6,198 nt of DNA from Betaproteobacteria bacterium (lineage in GTDB: Bacteria > Pseudomonadota > Gammaproteobacteria > Burkholderiales > SG8-41). The stretch is from positions 1 through 6,198 of the forward strand of contig JAIOOZ010000108.1 of NCBI GenBank assembly GCA_021414185.1, read 5' to 3'. The stretch's first letter is position 1, and every line of letters begins with the position of its first letter. Made by a program: the position numbers and the translations under genes. Below are positions 6,011 to 6,198 of the stretch, in pieces. Under the pieces are notes generated by a model. It had not been told where the DNA came from, did no database searches, and saw only the letters and a program-made list of their open reading frames with translations.

Positions 6011-6198
6011 AGATACGAATGATGGCAGTGCTCGCAGCATCGCTGATCGCAGCACCGGTTTTTGCGCAGACATATCCAAACAAGCCGATTCGTCTCATCG
6101 TGCCGTTCGCCGCGGGCGGCGGGTCGGATTTCGTCGGCCGGCTGATCGGCCAGAAGCTCTCCGACCAGATGGGCCAGACCGTGGTGGTGGACAATCGT
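6007..6198 (+). CDS. Bug-type (TctC-like) periplasmic solute-binding receptor, N-terminal part only
   Basis: The first 64 codons are visible and the gene runs off the right edge; the family is about 320 residues long. The signal peptide is clear: MKIR, a hydrophobic stretch, and an AXA-like VFA-Q cleavage site after Ala20. The mature start TYPNKPIRLIVPFAAGGGSD (22-41) is the classic beginning of this family, with the PFxxGGGxD ligand loop, and is followed by RLIGQKLSDQMGQTVVVDNR. The receptor would collect a small organic solute in the periplasm, plausibly the substrate of the HyuAB enzyme encoded just upstream. GGAG at 5992-5995 lies 11 bases before the ATG, slightly far but usable. It resembles the canonical family far more than the minus-strand receptor in this window does, so the two are distant paralogues rather than a recent duplication. 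Confidence 0.93.
   Translation, partial: MKIRMMAVLAASLIAAPVFAQTYPNKPIRLIVPFAAGGGSDFVGRLIGQKLSDQMGQTVVVDNR

Overview
The window looks like accessory catabolic DNA from a GC-rich proteobacterium, most likely a betaproteobacterium of the Burkholderiales. The reasons are strong G/C preference at codon third positions, two separate Bug-type (TctC-like) periplasmic solute-binding receptors in about 6 kb (a family greatly expanded in Bordetella, Cupriavidus and relatives), and the pairing of such receptors with an ATP-dependent hydantoinase/oxoprolinase. The taxonomic assignment is inference, since no rRNA or other marker is present.

Layout. Positions 1-2095 are read on the minus strand: a Bug-type receptor gene (2095-1310) followed after 122 bp by an MmgE/PrpD-family gene (1187 to beyond the left edge). 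The gap holds an imperfect 28-bp repeat present twice in tandem (30-bp period) and a perfect GC hairpin just before the MmgE/PrpD start. A 192-bp divergent control region (2096-2287) separates these from a plus-strand group: hydantoinase/oxoprolinase subunit A (2288-4366), subunit B (4372-5943, 5 bp downstream and clearly co-translated), and a second Bug-type receptor (6007 to beyond the right edge).

How the genes may work together. HyuA (ASKHA-type ATPase fold) and HyuB together form an ATP-dependent enzyme of the class that includes N-methylhydantoinase, 5-oxoprolinase and acetone/acetophenone carboxylase. The Bug receptors would capture an organic anion or related small molecule in the periplasm, and the MmgE/PrpD protein would act on a carboxylic acid intermediate as a dehydratase, epimerase or decarboxylase. 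The substrate cannot be read from the sequence. No TctA/TctB-type membrane subunits are visible in the window.

The most notable anomaly is in the minus-strand Bug receptor. It is 261 residues long and open throughout, but jumps directly from the end of the first half (VPYKGTGD) to the late C-terminal motif (YGGIGVPKSTP), so about 55-65 residues that family members carry between them are missing in frame. Other points are an uncertain start for HyuB (ATG against a better-spaced GTG), a 20-codon ORF that ends in an ATGA overlap with the second receptor, and the repeat in the minus-strand operon. I found no mobile element, CRISPR array, tRNA or rRNA, and no convincing new multi-gene system beyond this catabolic cluster.
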